Source: Nonomuraea harbinensis (GTDB taxonomy: Bacteria > Actinomycetota > Actinomycetes > Streptosporangiales > Streptosporangiaceae). Taken from it: a stretch of DNA of 64,000 nt. The stretch lies in the NCBI RefSeq assembly GCF_019396385.1, contig NZ_JAHKRN010000004.1, positions 62,001-126,000 of the forward strand, given 5' to 3'. Made by a program: the position numbers and the translations under genes. Position 1 is the stretch's first letter. Each line of letters begins with the position of its first letter. The notes below the pieces were generated by a model. It was not told the origin of the DNA, did no database searches, and saw only the letters and a list, made by a program, of their open reading frames with translations. Shown piece after piece: positions 62,192 through 64,000 of the stretch.

Positions 62192-62890
62192 TCAGGTGAT
62201 CTCCAGCATGCGCTCGCGGACCGCGTACACCACGGCCTCCATGCGCGAGTGCAGTTGCAGCTTGTCCAGGATGTTGCGGACGTGGTTCTTCACCGTGTTC
62301 TCGGAGATGAACAGCTGCTTGGCGATCTCCCGGTTGTTCATGCCCTTGGCGACGAGCCGCAGGACCTCCATCTCGCGCTCCGTCAGCCGCGGGACCGGCA
62401 CCTGCGGCGGGCGTTCGGTCTCCTTGCGGCTCATGCTGGCGAACTCGTTGATGAGCTTGGCCGCCATGGCCGGGTTGATCAGCGACTGCCCCTCGTGGAC
62501 GCCGCGGACCGCCGCGGGCACGTCGTTGATCTGGACGTCCTTGAGGAGGTAGCCGGTCGCGCCGGCCTTGATGGCCTCGAAGAGGTCTTCCTCCTCGTCG
62601 CTCACCGTCAGCATGATGATGCGGGTGCTCGGCACCGAGGCCTTGATGCCCTTGGTCGCCTCGATGCCGTCCTGCCGCGGCATGCGCACATCCATCAACG
62701 CCACGTCGGGCATGAGGCGATCGGCCAGCTCGACCGCCTCCTGACCGTCGCTCGCTTCCCCGACCACCTCGATGTCAGGCTCCGCGGCCAGCGCCAGGGC
62801 CAGGCTGCGCCTGATCAGCTCGTGATCGTCCACGATCAGCACGCGGATCGGCTCGCCGCCGGAGGGGCGCGCCTCGCCGGACTCCGTCAC
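62192..62890 (-). CDS. NarL/LuxR-family response regulator
   Basis: 232 residues from GTG 62890, with AAGGAGG seven bases upstream; a 42-residue longer frame lacks a ribosome site. Receiver with acidic DD pair at 21-22, phospho-Asp67 in LMDVRMP, Thr in MLTVSD and Lys in LLKD; then a LuxR HTH (LTEREMEVLRLVAKGMNNREIAKQLFISENTVKNHV). The sensor kinase is not encoded beside it, so it is an orphan. Encoded between the glycosylase and hpf. Confidence 0.93.
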   Translation of the reverse strand: MTESGEARPSGGEPIRVLIVDDHELIRRSLALALAAEPDIEVVGEASDGQEAVELADRLMPDVALMDVRMPRQDGIEATKGIKASVPSTRIIMLTVSDEEEDLFEAIKAGATGYLLKDVQINDVPAAVRGVHEGQSLINPAMAAKLINEFASMSRKETERPPQVPVPRLTEREMEVLRLVAKGMNNREIAKQLFISENTVKNHVRNILDKLQLHSRMEAVVYAVRERMLEIT

Positions 62891-63062
62891 AAGGCCTCCT
62901 TGATGCGCCTCGCGACCGTCGTGTCTCCGGTTCGCTCGCTCGTCCTCGCCTGACTGAGCTCGCTCACGTCTCCTCCTCGTCGGGGGGCCAGAGCCGTCGA
63001 ACCGCCATGATCGCACGTGTGCCGCGGTTCTCGGGTGGTCGAGAAGATCTTTCCGGCGGCCG

Positions 63063-63725
63063 TCAGGGCTCTACGAGCCGCAGCACACCGTAGTTGTACC
63101 CACGCCGGTTGTAGACGACGGATGGCAGGCCGCTCTCCTTGTCACGGAACAGATAGAAGTCGTGTCCGACCAGCTCCATCTCGAGGAGGGCCTGGTCGAT
63201 GGTCATGGGCTCTGCTTTGTGGTGCTTCTCCCGGACGATCAGAGGGCCTTCGCCGTCCATCTGGATGGGGACGATGTCGTCGTACTGCTTGTCTTCCGGC
63301 AGCCGATCCTCCTCGGGCTCGGCCTCCTCGCGGGCGGGCTCGACCTTGGACGGTGCGGGCGCGGCCAGGTCGGGCATCGTGGCGGTGATCTCCGCCATGG
63401 ACGGCTGCTTGTGGTTGCCGTGATGGATCTTGCGCCGGTCGGCCAGCCGCCTGAGGCGTCCCTCCAGCTTGTCCATCGCGATGTCCAGAGCGGCGAAACG
63501 GTCGTCGGCGCTGGCCTCCGCGCGGATGGCGGGACCGCGGGTGTGAATGGTCAGCTCGACCCGCTCTCGCTGGTCGGCCGCGCGCACGTTGCGCTCCTTC
63601 GACACCTCCACATCGACTCGGATGAGTTTGTTGTCCAGACGCTCGATCCTGGCCAGCTTGGTTGTCACCTGGTCTCGGAACCGATCACTCACTCCCGTGT
63701 GCCGGCCCTTGACGATGATGTCCAT
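63063..63725 (-). CDS. hpf: Long-form ribosome hibernation promoting factor
   Basis: 220 residues. N-terminal RaiA/HPF domain (MDIIVKGRHTGVSDRFRDQV; acidic-basic beta-alpha pattern) to about 105, a charged linker, and the C-terminal dimerisation domain (MTIDQALLEMELVGHDFYLFRDKESG and VVYNRRGYNYGVL). Dimerises 70S ribosomes into inactive 100S under stress. A long structured leader lies in front. Confidence 0.95.
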   Translation of the reverse strand: MDIIVKGRHTGVSDRFRDQVTTKLARIERLDNKLIRVDVEVSKERNVRAADQRERVELTIHTRGPAIRAEASADDRFAALDIAMDKLEGRLRRLADRRKIHHGNHKQPSMAEITATMPDLAAPAPSKVEPAREEAEPEEDRLPEDKQYDDIVPIQMDGEGPLIVREKHHKAEPMTIDQALLEMELVGHDFYLFRDKESGLPSVVYNRRGYNYGVLRLVEP

Positions 63726-63736
63726 GCAACAGCCCC

Positions 63737-64000
63737 CCTTCGTCTAACGACTGAGATAGAGCGCCCGACGACTCGCGTGGTGCCGGGCAGGGTTTTCTGC
63801 TGTCCGCCTGTCCTTCAGGGTTACCCTCCTCCGACGCCTCGTCACCGGGAACGCGGGTGGCACCCGTCCGGCCGACCTGGTCTTCGACCCCACATCCGCC
63901 TGCTGAGGGTTTCGCAGCTCTGATGCCACTACCGCCCTTCTCTCCTGGCGGGGGACATCTGGACCCCCGGGGAGGCAGGACTTACCCCTAAGCCGCACCG
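63737..64000 (-). ncRNA. Structured leader upstream of hpf, candidate raiA RNA
   Basis: No convincing gene in 264 bases. On the reverse strand several helices form: a stem 63943-63947/63976-63980 enclosing 63950-63954/63964-63968; a long-range helix 63857-63862/63924-63929 (TGCCAC/GTGGCA) enclosing two hairpins, 63902-63905/63915-63918 and 63879-63882/63886-63889. Position directly upstream of hpf matches the raiA RNA class of Firmicutes and Actinobacteria. Its 5' end may lie beyond the window. Confidence 0.5.

Noticed and set aside
63744-63998. 84-residue - strand frame upstream of hpf
   Set aside because: Arg-rich, no ribosome site, and the region is better explained as a folded RNA leader.

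Overview
The window is high-GC actinomycete chromosome, most likely from the order Streptosporangiales (a Nonomuraea- or Streptosporangium-like organism). The evidence is the very GC-rich codon use, an actinobacterial gas vesicle cluster, a giant NAD-glutamate dehydrogenase, AfsR-type regulators, DasR-type sugar control, an Rv3235-secA-hpf gene order, and an ssrA tag that begins ANSKRTE as in Thermobifida. Genus assignment is inference only.

Layout. 1-4.9 kb: the cut end of an acyl-CoA dehydrogenase gene, a proline-rich membrane protein, an HtrA-type lipoprotein protease, and a lipoprotein/OmpA-domain pair. 4.9-9.8 kb: a Ser/Thr protein kinase directly followed by an AfsR-like regulator, resembling an AfsK/AfsR pair in one operon. 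10-14.3 kb: small envelope or hypothetical genes, then a wrecked locus where a 5'-truncated AfsR-like gene and a 5'-truncated RiPP radical SAM methyltransferase gene meet head to head at a 15-bp tandem repeat. 14.3-15.9 kb: an acyl-CoA synthetase behind a perfect inverted repeat. 16-22 kb: a translation-rescue and division block (ssrA, a PBP-like lipoprotein with all three catalytic motifs lost, smpB, ftsX, ftsE, a small zinc-ribbon membrane protein, prfB).

23.2-28.6 kb holds a complete gas vesicle operon transcribed leftwards, in the order gvpY-like, SRPBCC (gvpZ-like), gvpA, gvpF, gvpG, gvpO, gvpJ, gvpL, gvpS, gvpK. The first two products carry long glutamate-rich tails. 28.8-33.7 kb is NAD-GDH. 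34.1-39.4 kb looks like one regulated system: an ECF sigma factor with a 65-residue anti-sigma factor, divergent from DUF4142, DUF1996, a heme-b membrane protein and an NuoF-like flavoprotein with its own ferredoxin domain. An ECF-type promoter motif lies directly in front of the divergent operon.

39.4-50.8 kb is mixed metabolism and regulation: GNAT; AraC divergent from a quinone oxidoreductase and an FMN reductase; acetoacetyl-CoA synthetase; LysR plus a class A beta-lactamase-like enzyme divergent from an intact PBP; three HAD proteins with a DUF6912 gene. 50.8-56.5 kb is an amino-sugar island: GH3 N-acetylglucosaminidase lipoprotein, HPr, EIIA, EIIB, a SIS-family deaminase/isomerase, DasR and EIIC, with a palindromic DasR-type operator between the two arms. 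56.7-64 kb is core: Rv3235 family, a collagen-like gene remnant, secA, an HGxxPAAW protein, a YcaQ/AlkZ-like glycosylase, a LuxR response regulator, and hpf with a strongly structured untranslated leader that may be a raiA RNA.

Functions come from motif and family recognition by eye. No database search was run.
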